From: Cystobacter fuscus DSM 2262
GTDB lineage: Bacteria > Myxococcota > Myxococcia > Myxococcales > Myxococcaceae
Assembly: GCF_000335475.2 (NCBI RefSeq)
Contig: NZ_ANAH02000001.1
Coordinates: 868,001-932,000, forward strand
DNA: 64,000 nt
Reading direction: 5' to 3'
Positions within the stretch are counted from its first letter, which is position 1. Every line of letters begins with the position of its first letter. The position numbers were made by a program, and so were the translations under genes. The notes beneath the pieces are model-generated. The model worked only from the letters and a program-made list of their open reading frames with translations, did not search any database and had not been told where the DNA came from. Of this stretch, positions 8,463-18,366 are shown piece after piece.

Positions 8463-10316
8463 ATGAACGAGCGGGACACGCCGGACCTGCCGCCCGGCAC
8501 GAACGTCAACGGCGCGATCATCGAGGAGCTGGTGGAACGTGGGGGCTACGGCACCGTGTACCGGGCACGGGACAAGCTGACGGGCATCCTGTTCGCCCTC
8601 AAGTTCGTCCCGCTCCACCGGGCCAGGCAGTGGGCCGAGCGCGAGGGCATCCTCGCCATGCCTTTCCAACACAAGAACCTCGTGCAGCAGGTGGGCTTCA
8701 GCTACTGGCCGCCCGTGCTGCCCGAGTTCTTCTGCTTGAAGATGATTTACGTCGAGGGCCGCCCGCTCGACGTGTGGGCCTGGGAAGAGAACCCCGATAC
8801 GTGGGCCGTGGTGGGCAAGGTGGTGGGGGTGGCGCGCGGGCTGGCCGTGGCGCATGACAAGCAGGTGGTCCACCGGGACGTGAAGGAAGCCAACATCCTC
8901 GTGCGCGAGGAGGATGGGGAGCCGGTGCTGGTGGACTTCGGGGCCGCCAGGCGTGAGGGGCAGACCACCCTCACCGAGGGCCTGTTCCCCCCGGGGACGC
9001 CCCACTACCGCAGCCCGGAGGCGTGGCGTTTCGGCCTGGAGCACTGGGACGACCGGCGAGTCACCTACCGGCCCGGCAAGGCGGACGACCAATACGCGCT
9101 GGGCGTGGTGCTCTACCGGTTGCTCACCCGTCGTTTTCCCTTCGAGGTGGCGTGGGAGGACGAGGCCTCGGTGCAGGCCATCATCCACCAGGAGCCCCTG
9201 CCGCCGCACATCGTCAACCCCAACGTGCCGCTGGTGGTGAGTGACGTGTGCATGAAGCTCTTGGAGAAGACGCCGGAGAAGCGCTACCCGAGCGTCCTGG
9301 AGTTGGTGAAGGAGCTGTCGCACCTGCAGGCCCGTGCGGATGCGTCCTGGCAGGTGCCCCTGCATGACGGCCCCCATGGACCGAGGCGAGGCCGCCGGGC
9401 AGCCGCGGCGCGGAAGAAGCCCGAGGCGGCCGAGCCCTCCGTGGAGCCCACTCCGGCGACACCGACTCCGGCCACGGTGGCGCAGGTGCCCGTGCAGGCC
9501 ATGGCGCTCCAGGCGCTTCGGCGTGCGGCGGTGTGGATGGCCGTGCTGGTGGGCGTGGCCCTCGCCGGGGGGTGGCTCGCGCGACGGTGGACGCCCGAGT
9601 CCCCATCCGTGGCGTCCTCCGCCCCCTCCCCAACGTGGAAATCACTTCCTGGTCAGGAAGTGGCGCCCCCGTGGTCGCCACCGGAGATTGAGCGGGCCGC
9701 AGCTCCGCCCCCGGCGAAGCAAACCCCTGCGGTCGTCGCCTCGCTGGTGACGCGACCCAAGGACGACGCCTTGAAGAAGCCGCAGGCTCCCAGCCCCCCG
9801 GGGGACAAGAAGCAGAAGGGGACCCTCTCAACCGTGGCCAGGTGGTGTGTCGGTGCCGCCGCTGCCGCCAACACGGCGTGTCCTGGTGCTCAGGTGCGTC
9901 CCGCCCCCGAAGCCGAGCCGTGCCCGGCGGGTGCCGTCGAAACCATGGAAACGCTCGACATCGGCATTGGGAGCACGGGCCTCGTCACCCTCACCCTCGA
10001 AGACGCCCAACCCATCACCGTACGCGAGGGCGTCACATCCGCGTGGTTGGTTTATGGGGGCAGTCCCCGATCAGTGCCAGGTACTCATTGGAAGTTGCCA
10101 GAGAAGACCATCCTCTCTGGCCGACTCCATTTCGGAGACGGTCGCGCCTATGTCCGTTACACCGAGGCCCGAACACCCACGGGGGACACGTTCAAGGTCT
10201 GCCTGGAGGCGGGGGCCGAGGGTAGAAGTGGCGTCCCAGTGAAGCCTGATGGCGGACCAGAGACCGCCAAGGTCTACTCCTCCATAGCCGTGGAGGCGGT
10301 ACGCCGTTTCGAGTAG
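8463..10316 (+). CDS. membrane-anchored Ser/Thr protein kinase
   Basis: 617 residues from the ATG at 8463. The cytoplasmic kinase domain (about 15-290) has the P-loop ERGGYGTVYRA, ATP lysine K47 (ALKFV), catalytic HRDVKEAN (D139), DFG (D158) and a SPE in place of APE. A long Pro/Ala linker leads to one membrane helix (about 357-377), then a roughly 240-residue exported region with Cys pairs (ARWCVGA, NTACPGA, AEPCPAG). This is the usual Hanks-type layout in myxobacteria: external sensor, internal kinase. The external domain resembles no family I can name. A DUF2381 gene and a polymorphic toxin gene follow on the same strand. Confidence 0.95.
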   Translation: MNERDTPDLPPGTNVNGAIIEELVERGGYGTVYRARDKLTGILFALKFVPLHRARQWAEREGILAMPFQHKNLVQQVGFSYWPPVLPEFFCLKMIYVEGRPLDVWAWEENPDTWAVVGKVVGVARGLAVAHDKQVVHRDVKEANILVREEDGEPVLVDFGAARREGQTTLTEGLFPPGTPHYRSPEAWRFGLEHWDDRRVTYRPGKADDQYALGVVLYRLLTRRFPFEVAWEDEASVQAIIHQEPLPPHIVNPNVPLVVSDVCMKLLEKTPEKRYPSVLELVKELSHLQARADASWQVPLHDGPHGPRRGRRAAAARKKPEAAEPSVEPTPATPTPATVAQVPVQAMALQALRRAAVWMAVLVGVALAGGWLARRWTPESPSVASSAPSPTWKSLPGQEVAPPWSPPEIERAAAPPPAKQTPAVVASLVTRPKDDALKKPQAPSPPGDKKQKGTLSTVARWCVGAAAAANTACPGAQVRPAPEAEPCPAGAVETMETLDIGIGSTGLVTLTLEDAQPITVREGVTSAWLVYGGSPRSVPGTHWKLPEKTILSGRLHFGDGRAYVRYTEARTPTGDTFKVCLEAGAEGRSGVPVKPDGGPETAKVYSSIAVEAVRRFE

Positions 10317-10335
10317 CGCTGTCCGAGCGGTTCGC

Positions 10336-10363
10336 GGGCAGGGGCTTGGGAGCGCTCCTGCCC
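10336..10363 (+). terminator. hairpin after the Ser/Thr kinase gene
   Basis: Arms GGGCAGG and CCTGCCC, 7 bases each with a 14-base loop, starting 20 bases after the kinase stop. It lacks a U-tract. It may partly separate kinase transcription from the DUF2381-toxin genes. Confidence 0.4.
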
Positions 10364-10434
10364 TACCGGGCGGGAAGGTGTGGTAGAGGCCCACTTCTCC
10401 AGTCTCTACCCCATCTGCTGGAGGTCCCCGCTCC

Positions 10435-11394
10435 GTGCTCACCTCGTCCCCCGCCGTGCTCTTGCTCCTGGCGCTCCTCGCGGATGTCAGCGCTACCACG
10501 CAGCCATCTCTCCCGGACTGTGAGGCGTCGCCACACCGGCTCGAGCTGTTGGCGGCTCCCACCGACAAGGTGCCAGAGGTGTGCGTCAGCCCCGACCTTC
10601 CCACCACCTTTCGGTTCGACTCGCCGCTGCCACCGGGTGGGGTGGAGTTGCAAGAGCGAGAACGCTTCGAGGACGTGTCAATGGGGACGCGAAGCCTCAC
10701 CGTCATCCCCCCGGAAGATCTCCGGTCCGGGGAACGGCTCAAACTGGTGGTGCGATTCACGGATGGTGCCGCCCCAAGGAGCGCCACCTTCGAGCTGGTG
10801 AGCCACCCGGCACGGGCCGCGCGGCAGGTGGAAGTCTTCCGCAATCGGCGCACCGTTGAGGACTACCAGCAAGAGGTCAAGGAGAAGGAGGCCCGAATCC
10901 GGCAGCTTCAAACGGAGTTGGTGCGAATGCAGGCGGAAGGGTGCGGGCTGGGCATCACGGGGTTGATCGCCAGCGGGCTGTTGAAGGTGGACGAGCAGAA
11001 CGCGCAAGGCGTCATGGCCAAAATCCTCATGAACGTCAGCACCAGCCCCTCGGCCAACGCGCTCATCGAGCGAACCGTCATCAGCTACCGCTCCACCACC
11101 ATCGCGCGCGGGGAAAAAGACAAAGACGTGATGCGGGTGGCCGTGGCGATGCTCATGGAGAACCGCGGCACGGAGCCCTGGACAGCGAAGGATGCGGCGT
11201 TGCTGGTGGGAAAAGGCCAGGACGTGAAGGAGGCGAAGGTGTGGCAGCTCGCGCCGATTCCGCCGGGCCAGACGGACCTCGTCATGGTGGAGACGGAGAT
11301 GCTGGCGCAGGAGGCGCGGGGCACCTTCACCCTCAAGCTGTGGGACGAGAACGGCGACCGGCTTGTCACCCGGGGCGGAGTGACCTTCCCGTGA
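10435..11394 (+). CDS. DUF2381 family (TIGR02268) exported protein
   Basis: 319 residues with a GTG start and a GGAGG site about ten bases upstream. Signal peptide (AVLLLLALLADVSA), then the beta-rich domain of the Myxococcales paralogous family TIGR02268/DUF2381: PEVCVSPDLPTTFRFDSPL, a coiled coil of about 35 residues (DYQQEVKEKEARIRQLQTEL), and the C-terminal block WDENGDRLVTRGGVTFP. The function is not established. In myxobacteria these genes commonly sit beside Ser/Thr kinases, as here. It lies 81 bases upstream of the SitA5-like toxin, so it may be part of the toxin cassette, for example as a delivery accessory; that is inference. Confidence 0.88.
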   Translation: MLTSSPAVLLLLALLADVSATTQPSLPDCEASPHRLELLAAPTDKVPEVCVSPDLPTTFRFDSPLPPGGVELQERERFEDVSMGTRSLTVIPPEDLRSGERLKLVVRFTDGAAPRSATFELVSHPARAARQVEVFRNRRTVEDYQQEVKEKEARIRQLQTELVRMQAEGCGLGITGLIASGLLKVDEQNAQGVMAKILMNVSTSPSANALIERTVISYRSTTIARGEKDKDVMRVAVAMLMENRGTEPWTAKDAALLVGKGQDVKEAKVWQLAPIPPGQTDLVMVETEMLAQEARGTFTLKLWDENGDRLVTRGGVTFP

Positions 11395-11475
11395 ACCCCG
11401 CTCCGGTGGTTTTCGTACCCATTGGGTATTCTTCCGGACTGGCTACCCAAGGAGGGGTGGCCGGGAGGAATCCCC

Positions 11476-12708
11476 ATGAAGCTGTGCGGCACGGCTGTGA
11501 TGCTGGTTCTTCTCGTCGGGTGTGGCACCGCCTCCCGGGTCGTGAGCCTGGACACGGGGCAGACCGACCCCATTGTCTTCACCCCTCGTTCCGGCGCCAG
11601 ACCGGTGGCACTGGGCAACGGCGAGTTCAAGAAGGCCGTGTCGGAACTGGCTCGGGATGTGCGGCCCCCCACGCGGCCCCAGGAAGCAGCGCGGCGGCTG
11701 TTCGAGGTGGAGGCACGGAGCGGTTCGTACACGTACGAGCCACCTGGCCACCGCATCACTCCGCTCGAGCCGGGCGAGCATCTCGAGGGGCAGTCAACAA
11801 CGGCGGAGGTGGAGTTGACGCGCGCCTACTTGCGCTGGTGCGAGCGCACTGGCAGGCCCGGGGACTGTCTCCGCCTGCTGACGGAAAGCCCCATCATCAA
11901 CGGGGACGGTCGTTTCGCGCTCGCCATGGCCATGGCCAAGGGCGCCGTGCTGGACGAGATGCTGGAGGCGTTCAAGGACATGGCTGACCCCCACGCCATG
12001 GTGGCGTCGGTGCTCTGGACCTGGACCACGTACATGGTCCTCATTTCCATTCCCGATGTGACGATCTCCAAGGGCCTCGCGGCGGTAATGACCGCCACGA
12101 TCATTTCCTACGTGGGCGTCGAGACCTTCTGGGGCCTCGTCGTGGGCTTCAAGCGGCTGATGGACGAGGCGGACCGGGCCACCACATTCAACGAGCTGCG
12201 CGCAACGGGCGAGCGGTACGGCAAGCGCATGGGCCGGAACGCGGCGCGAGCGTTCGCCATGCTGGCCATGGCGGCCATCGGCAACACGGCGCCAGGGCTG
12301 GCCGCGAAGGTGCCGAAACTGCCCGGCTCCATGCAGGCGGCCGTACAAGCCGAGACGCAGGTGGGCATCCATCTCGCGGCGGTGGGGGAAGTGGAGACGA
12401 TCGCCGTGAGTGCCGAGACCGTCACTATCGCCCTGGCGCCGGGTGCGGTGGCGATGACGATGCGAGGGCGCCAGACAAGCTCCAACCCATCGGAGTCGAT
12501 CAAGTCCCTGAAGGCACGACTGGCGGAGCACCGCCAGAAGCTGGCGGACTACAAGGCCAACCCCGATGCTTTCGACAATCAGGGCATCTTGAGGAACGCC
12601 CCCTCACCAGAGGTCCGGCAGAGGATCATCAACGGCCGGATCAAGCACCTGGAGGACGAGATCAGGGCGTTCGAGAAGGCCATCAGAGACTTGGGAGGAG
12701 CACCGTGA
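11476..12708 (+). CDS. SitA5-like polymorphic toxin lipoprotein
   Basis: 410 residues from the ATG at 11476, which has a GGGAGG site. The signal MKLCGTAVMLVLLVGCG gives a lipidated Cys16. The shared trunk (about 20-330) has TAEVELTRAYLRWCERTGRP, SPIINGDGRFALAMAMAKG and a hydrophobic hairpin at about 174-220, which I associate with the SitA5 family: lipoproteins passed between siblings by outer-membrane exchange in Myxococcus. The last 75 residues change character to a charged helical tip (KLADYKANPDAFDNQGIL, INGRIKHLEDEIRAFEKAI) that recalls polymorphic toxin type 28 tips; this assignment is tentative. The stop overlaps the next gene by GTGA, the normal toxin-immunity arrangement. Confidence 0.82.
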   Translation: MKLCGTAVMLVLLVGCGTASRVVSLDTGQTDPIVFTPRSGARPVALGNGEFKKAVSELARDVRPPTRPQEAARRLFEVEARSGSYTYEPPGHRITPLEPGEHLEGQSTTAEVELTRAYLRWCERTGRPGDCLRLLTESPIINGDGRFALAMAMAKGAVLDEMLEAFKDMADPHAMVASVLWTWTTYMVLISIPDVTISKGLAAVMTATIISYVGVETFWGLVVGFKRLMDEADRATTFNELRATGERYGKRMGRNAARAFAMLAMAAIGNTAPGLAAKVPKLPGSMQAAVQAETQVGIHLAAVGEVETIAVSAETVTIALAPGAVAMTMRGRQTSSNPSESIKSLKARLAEHRQKLADYKANPDAFDNQGILRNAPSPEVRQRIINGRIKHLEDEIRAFEKAIRDLGGAP

Positions 12709-12998
12709 AGATTCAGCTTTCCGACCTGCGACGGGCAGCAAATGCCCTGTTCGACCATCTGGAGCGAACTGGCCGTACGGAGATCGAAGTCACCGAGGAC
12801 TTTTACTGGAGCATCCCGGAGAAGCACCTGTACTCGGTGTACACTCCCCCACCCGAATCCGAGCTGACAATGGGGCAGTTGTCCGATGACTGGAACGAGG
12901 TGGAGAAGATCGCATCCGGCCAACATCCCCCGACCGCCTATGCCCTGGTCTGGCTCTCGTCGCTCCTGCGCTTCATCGGATCGAAGCTCATCTCCTGA
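12705..12998 (+). CDS. candidate immunity protein for the SitA5-like toxin
   Basis: 97 residues, starting at a GTG that overlaps the toxin stop by four bases, so the two proteins are made together. It is small, acidic and without a signal peptide: DFYWSIPEKHLYSVYTPP, MGQLSDDWNEVEKIASG, YALVWLSSLLRFIGSK. This is what a cytoplasmic immunity protein that binds a toxin tip would look like, and the motifs resemble proteins I recall beside such tips. By eye the base composition is less GC-rich than the neighbours, as expected for a gene exchanged together with its toxin tip. Function is inferred from position. Confidence 0.78.
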   Translation: MKIQLSDLRRAANALFDHLERTGRTEIEVTEDFYWSIPEKHLYSVYTPPPESELTMGQLSDDWNEVEKIASGQHPPTAYALVWLSSLLRFIGSKLIS

Positions 12999-13115
12999 AG
13001 GAACCACGGGGCTGTCAGCAGGCACTGAAGTGGTGGGAGGAAGGCACCTGGGCCCTTGACCCTTGGTAGCCCCTTCATTACGGCGAGATCGGCAGGGAAG
13101 ATCAGGAGGGACAAA

Positions 13116-13289
13116 ATGGAGTTCAAGCTGGCGAAGGAAGAGAGCGGCGAGAAAAAGGTCGAACGGCAACAGCGGTCGTTCAACACCGGGACAATTGTGG
13201 ACGCCTCTGTTGGGACGGTCTGGGACGGGAACAGCTCGTACACGCACATCGCCTTCGAGTCCGGAAGCGACCAAGAAGCGCGCGTATGA
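13116..13289 (+). CDS. small hypothetical protein downstream of the immunity gene
   Basis: 57 residues. The ATG at 13116 has an excellent AGGAGGG site six bases upstream, which is why I prefer it to the longer in-frame version. The sequence is charged at the N-terminus (FKLAKEESGEKKVERQQRS), then beta-like with TGTIVDASVGTVWDGNSS. No signal or membrane segment. The next frame begins on the base right after this stop. No family recognised. Confidence 0.55.
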   Translation: MEFKLAKEESGEKKVERQQRSFNTGTIVDASVGTVWDGNSSYTHIAFESGSDQEARV

Positions 13290-13697
13290 GTGCAGGAGAG
13301 CGGCCCGAACCACGGCTCCAAGTTGGAGATCTTCATTGAAGGAGAGTGGGAGGCGAATGCGATGGCCCGGGCAATGGAGTGGGCGGCCCAGCGCATCCTG
13401 CGAGAGAAGCAGGCGCAACTCACGCACGAGCAGGCAAGAGCCTTCCTTGAAGCCCTCTGCGGTACAGAAGTGCTCGAAGGCGGAGAGCGCCGCCCGAAAT
13501 CCCGCGCAGTGCACACGCATCTGGCCGCCGTTCTCGGTCTGGACCGATTGCCACCCGATGCCAAACTGAGCGCTGGCTGGGACGTAGATCCGGGTGGGCG
13601 TGTACAAGGAGTGGCCGATTACCTGATTGCCGCAGGGCTCGCCCTTGCAGATGCGCTAGAGCACGAACGGGATAGGCTGTTGAATCAGCGCTTGTGA
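13290..13697 (+). CDS. hypothetical protein, helical
   Basis: 135 residues from a GTG placed directly after the previous stop codon, suggesting coupled translation. Mostly helical: MARAMEWAAQRILREKQAQ, LTHEQARAFLEALCG, LIAAGLALADALEHERDRL. It contains no motif I recognise. With the preceding gene it forms a two-gene unit trailing the toxin-immunity pair; such tails often hold displaced toxin or immunity cassettes, but nothing here proves that. Confidence 0.5.
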   Translation: MQESGPNHGSKLEIFIEGEWEANAMARAMEWAAQRILREKQAQLTHEQARAFLEALCGTEVLEGGERRPKSRAVHTHLAAVLGLDRLPPDAKLSAGWDVDPGGRVQGVADYLIAAGLALADALEHERDRLLNQRL

Positions 13698-13801
13698 CCT
13701 CGGCTCTTTACCCAAGTCGTACCCAAGAAGGCCGGACGCGGGTGGACTCCCACGGACGCGGCGCCCACCCCGCTCCAGAGGGAAGCCGACCCCCACGAGG
13801 A

Positions 13802-13824
13802 CCCCGCCGAGCCGGGCGGCGGGG
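13802..13824. terminator. GC-rich hairpin between convergent units
   Basis: Arms CCCCGCCG and CGGCGGGG with a 7-base loop. It lies in the 229-base gap between the hypothetical gene ending at 13697 and the GH92 gene ending at 13927 on the other strand, so it could stop transcription from either side. No U-tract. The rest of the gap shows no convincing gene. Confidence 0.4.
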
Positions 13825-13926
13825 CTTCAAAACCGGTGGGGGCATGGAGTCATGTCCCGAACGGGTACGTAGGCGTCCAGTCGGTTACGTCCCGTTCAAG
13901 ACCAACCGCAGCCCTGACGCGGCGGA

Positions 13927-16629
13927 CTACCTACCGAGCAGTTCGATCTCCGCCAACTGGGTGATCGTGTCGCCGTGGGTCTCGTTGATCTGCAGCCGGT
14001 ACTGGCTGTAGGCCGTGTTGTTGTTCACGGCGAACGCCCGGGTCTGGTACCGCCAGGGGAAGTCCTGCCCCGTGCGCGTATCCAGGGTGACCCAGGTGGA
14101 GCCATCATTGGAGGCCTGGAGCGACCAACTCCGGGGATCCCGCCCGGGGAAGTCATTGGCGGACGTCAGCGTGTACATCTTCACCGTCTTCGCCCCGCCC
14201 GTGAGCTGGTAGCGGATCCACGGGGTGGACTGGAAGGCGAGCCACTTCGTCAACGAGTCGTCGTCGAAGCCCTGGGCAGCGCCTTCACCACTCCCGGCGT
14301 TCTCCGCGCTGGCGGAGAGGGTTCCCCCCTTGGCGACATCGGCCAGCGGTTGCGGCGCGGCGCTGCCCGTGGTGAGCGAGGGAGGAAGGTCACTGGCGCC
14401 CGAGCCCCAGTTCGTCGCGGACGCGCCCATCGTGAAGTCCAGCGTGCCGCCGTTCACGAGGGCCGAGTGGGGCAGGTAGTTGCGGGTATACGCCTGCCCG
14501 TTCAGGGAGACGCCCTGGATGTACCGGTTCGTGTCGCTGACGTTCGGGGCGTTGATGACGAGGTCCTTCCCGTTCTCCAGGTGGACCGTCATCTTCGTGA
14601 AGTACGGAGCGCCCACGGCGTACTCCGGCCGGCCCATGCTCACCGGATAGAAGCCCATCGCGCTGAAGAGGTACCACGCGGACAGCTCGCCGTTGTCCTC
14701 GTCGCCCAGGTAGCCATGGCCGTTGCCGAGACCGGACTTGTACTGGGTGTTCAAGACGTCCCGCACGCGCTGCTGGGTCCGCCACGGCGTCCCCGCGTAG
14801 TTGTACATGTAGAGCGTGTGGTGCGCGGGCTGGTTGGAGTGGCCGTACTGGCCCATGTTCACGTCGTAGGCCTCGACCATCTCGTGGATGACGCCGCCGT
14901 AGCAGCCCACGTCGTAGTCCCGGGCCGCCGAGAACAGGGCATCGAGCTTGTTGGCCAGCCCGCTCCGGCCCTGGTAGAGATTGGCGAGCCCCTGCCCGTC
15001 CTGGGGCGCGAGCACGCTGTAATGCCAGGCATTGCCCTCGGTGTACTCACAGCCCCACCGGTTCGCCTTGAAGTCCGCGTCCGAGGTCCGCCACGTGCCA
15101 TTGGTGTTCTTGCCCCGGAAGAACCCCACCGAGGGCGAGAAGAGGTTGACGTAGTTCAGGGAGCGGTTGAGGAAGTATTGCGCGTCCTCGGTCTTCCCCA
15201 GCGCCTGGGCGAGCTGGCCGATGCCGAAGTCGTTGAGGTAGCCCTCCAGGGACCAGGACGTCGACTCGCCCACGCGATCCTGCGGCGTGTAGCCGAGGAA
15301 GATGGAGCGATCCATTCCCTTGCGGCCCCGGGCCGGATCGCTGCTGTACGTCGCCGCGTTGCGCAGCATGGAGTCATACGCCGCGGCGACGTCGAAGTTG
15401 CGCACCCCCTTGAGGTAGGCGTCGGCGAAGATCACGTCCGAGTTCGTCCCGACCATGATGTTGGCGTAGCCCGGCGCGGACCAGCGCGTCACCCATCCCC
15501 CGTCCTTGTAGCCATTGACGAACCCGTCGATCATCTCGCCGGCCCGGGTGGGGATGAGCAGGGAGTAGTAGGGCCAGGTCGTGCGGTACGTGTCCCAGAA
15601 CCCGTTGTTGACGTACACCTTGCCCGTCTTCACCGGATGGCCACTCGCGTAGGGCGAGGCGTAGCGGGGCGTCCCTCCCACGTTCTCCCAGGCGGAGTTC
15701 GGGTACAGGAACGTCCGGTACATGTTGGAGTAGAAAATCGTCTTCTGATCCTCGGTGGCCCCCTCCACCTCGATCTTGCCCAGCAGCGCGTTCCAGGCGT
15801 TCTGCGCCTCCTGCTTGACGGTGTCGAAGCTCTTGGTGCCAATCTCCTGCGCCAGGTTGTCCTGGGCCTGGGCCACGCTGAGGAAGGAGGTGGCGATCGC
15901 CATCGTCACCTTCTCGCCCGGAGCGGTGCTGAAGCGCACCCAGGACGTCACCGCGCGCTGTCCCGTCATCTTCTGGGACTCCGCGATCGCCTTGCTGAAC
16001 CTCGCGTAGAAGTACATGCGGGGCGCGGGACCCCACCCCGTCGAGTGGTCGGTGTAGCCAGACACCACGCCATTGGCCTGATCGATGGTGAGCGAGCCAC
16101 TCTTGCCATCCACCGTGTCGAACAACACGTAGGAGCTGGTGCTCGGGAACGTGAAGCGCCAGGACGCGCCGTGGTCCGTGGGCGCGATCTCCGTCTGGAG
16201 GCCGCTGTTGAACCTCACGCTGTAGTAGTGCGCCCGGGCAATCTCGTTGGCGTGGCTGAAGGCCGCGCCCCGGCTCGCGCGGTCCGCCGTCACCGAGCCC
16301 GTCTGGGGCATCACCTGGAACGTCTGCCGATCCCCCATCCAGGGGCTCGGCATGTGGCTGATGGTGAAGGCCTGGATCGCGCTCCGGTTGTAGTCGTAGA
16401 TCCAGCTCGTCGAGTTCGCATCCGTCATCGGCGTCCAGAAATTGAAGCCGAAGGGCACCGCCGTCGCCGGGAACGTGTTCCCCCGCGAGTAGCCGCCACC
16501 GGAATTGCTCCCTCGCACCGTGTTCACGTAGTCCGAGGGAAGCGCCAACGCCTCCCCCGCCCAGAGCGGACACAGCAGGAGCACGCCCAGCATCTTCTTG
16601 CTTGAAATCACCAAGGCACCGCCTTTCAT
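13927..16629 (-). CDS. secreted GH92 alpha-mannosidase with C-terminal F5/8-type module
   Basis: 900 residues with a Sec signal (VLLLCPLWAGEALA). GH92 marks: YVNTVRGSNSGGGYSRGNTF, HMPSPWMGDRQTF, FWDTYRTTWPYYSLL, YLGDEDNGELSAWYLFSAMG and the Gly-rich block GFYPVSMGRPEYAVGAPYF. GH92 enzymes are calcium-dependent exo-alpha-mannosidases, usually 1,2-specific. The last 130 residues form a discoidin/CBM32-like sheet (SAENAGSGEGAAQGFDDDS, YSQYRLQINETHGD, QLAEIELLGR), which would hold the enzyme to glycans. It should act outside the cell on N-glycans or yeast mannan, fitting a predatory life. The gene appears monocistronic. Confidence 0.94.
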   Translation of the reverse strand: MKGGALVISSKKMLGVLLLCPLWAGEALALPSDYVNTVRGSNSGGGYSRGNTFPATAVPFGFNFWTPMTDANSTSWIYDYNRSAIQAFTISHMPSPWMGDRQTFQVMPQTGSVTADRASRGAAFSHANEIARAHYYSVRFNSGLQTEIAPTDHGASWRFTFPSTSSYVLFDTVDGKSGSLTIDQANGVVSGYTDHSTGWGPAPRMYFYARFSKAIAESQKMTGQRAVTSWVRFSTAPGEKVTMAIATSFLSVAQAQDNLAQEIGTKSFDTVKQEAQNAWNALLGKIEVEGATEDQKTIFYSNMYRTFLYPNSAWENVGGTPRYASPYASGHPVKTGKVYVNNGFWDTYRTTWPYYSLLIPTRAGEMIDGFVNGYKDGGWVTRWSAPGYANIMVGTNSDVIFADAYLKGVRNFDVAAAYDSMLRNAATYSSDPARGRKGMDRSIFLGYTPQDRVGESTSWSLEGYLNDFGIGQLAQALGKTEDAQYFLNRSLNYVNLFSPSVGFFRGKNTNGTWRTSDADFKANRWGCEYTEGNAWHYSVLAPQDGQGLANLYQGRSGLANKLDALFSAARDYDVGCYGGVIHEMVEAYDVNMGQYGHSNQPAHHTLYMYNYAGTPWRTQQRVRDVLNTQYKSGLGNGHGYLGDEDNGELSAWYLFSAMGFYPVSMGRPEYAVGAPYFTKMTVHLENGKDLVINAPNVSDTNRYIQGVSLNGQAYTRNYLPHSALVNGGTLDFTMGASATNWGSGASDLPPSLTTGSAAPQPLADVAKGGTLSASAENAGSGEGAAQGFDDDSLTKWLAFQSTPWIRYQLTGGAKTVKMYTLTSANDFPGRDPRSWSLQASNDGSTWVTLDTRTGQDFPWRYQTRAFAVNNNTAYSQYRLQINETHGDTITQLAEIELLGR

Positions 16630-16770
16630 GTGATGGTCGGGACCAGCAATCCCGGCATAACATGGATACCTTGATCTTCCTCCTGGAGTCCGCGACTATT
16701 CACGGGTCGTCGGCGAGCGCATGCTCCACACGCACCGCGTCACCATGGCGGCTCAAACCAACCCGCACGT

Positions 16771-16799
16771 GGGCCGGGGGGAAAGCTCCCCCCGGACCC
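16771..16799 (-). terminator. hairpin at the end of the DUF1501 operon
   Basis: Arms CCGGGGGG and CCCCCCGG (16774-16781, 16788-16795) with a 6-base loop, extended by three more pairs past one bulge. It lies within 10 bases of the DUF1501 stop codon. No U-tract follows. Confidence 0.5.
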
Positions 16800-16806
16800 G
16801 GATGGC

Positions 16807-18357
<1,551 letters not shown>

Positions 18358-18366
18358 GACGTTCCC

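Noticed and set aside
12579-13607. 342-codon minus-strand frame over the immunity gene and orphan genes
   Set aside because: It has Met start but no ribosome site, and the plus-strand genes have strong sites and overlap logic. Kept as a weak alternative only.
13694-14011. 105-codon plus-strand frame after the orphan genes
   Set aside because: Overlaps the end of GH92, has no ribosome site, and shows no motif.
13975-16605. 876-codon plus-strand frame antisense to GH92
   Set aside because: Shadow of the GH92 gene, with low-complexity Arg/Val/Gly translation.
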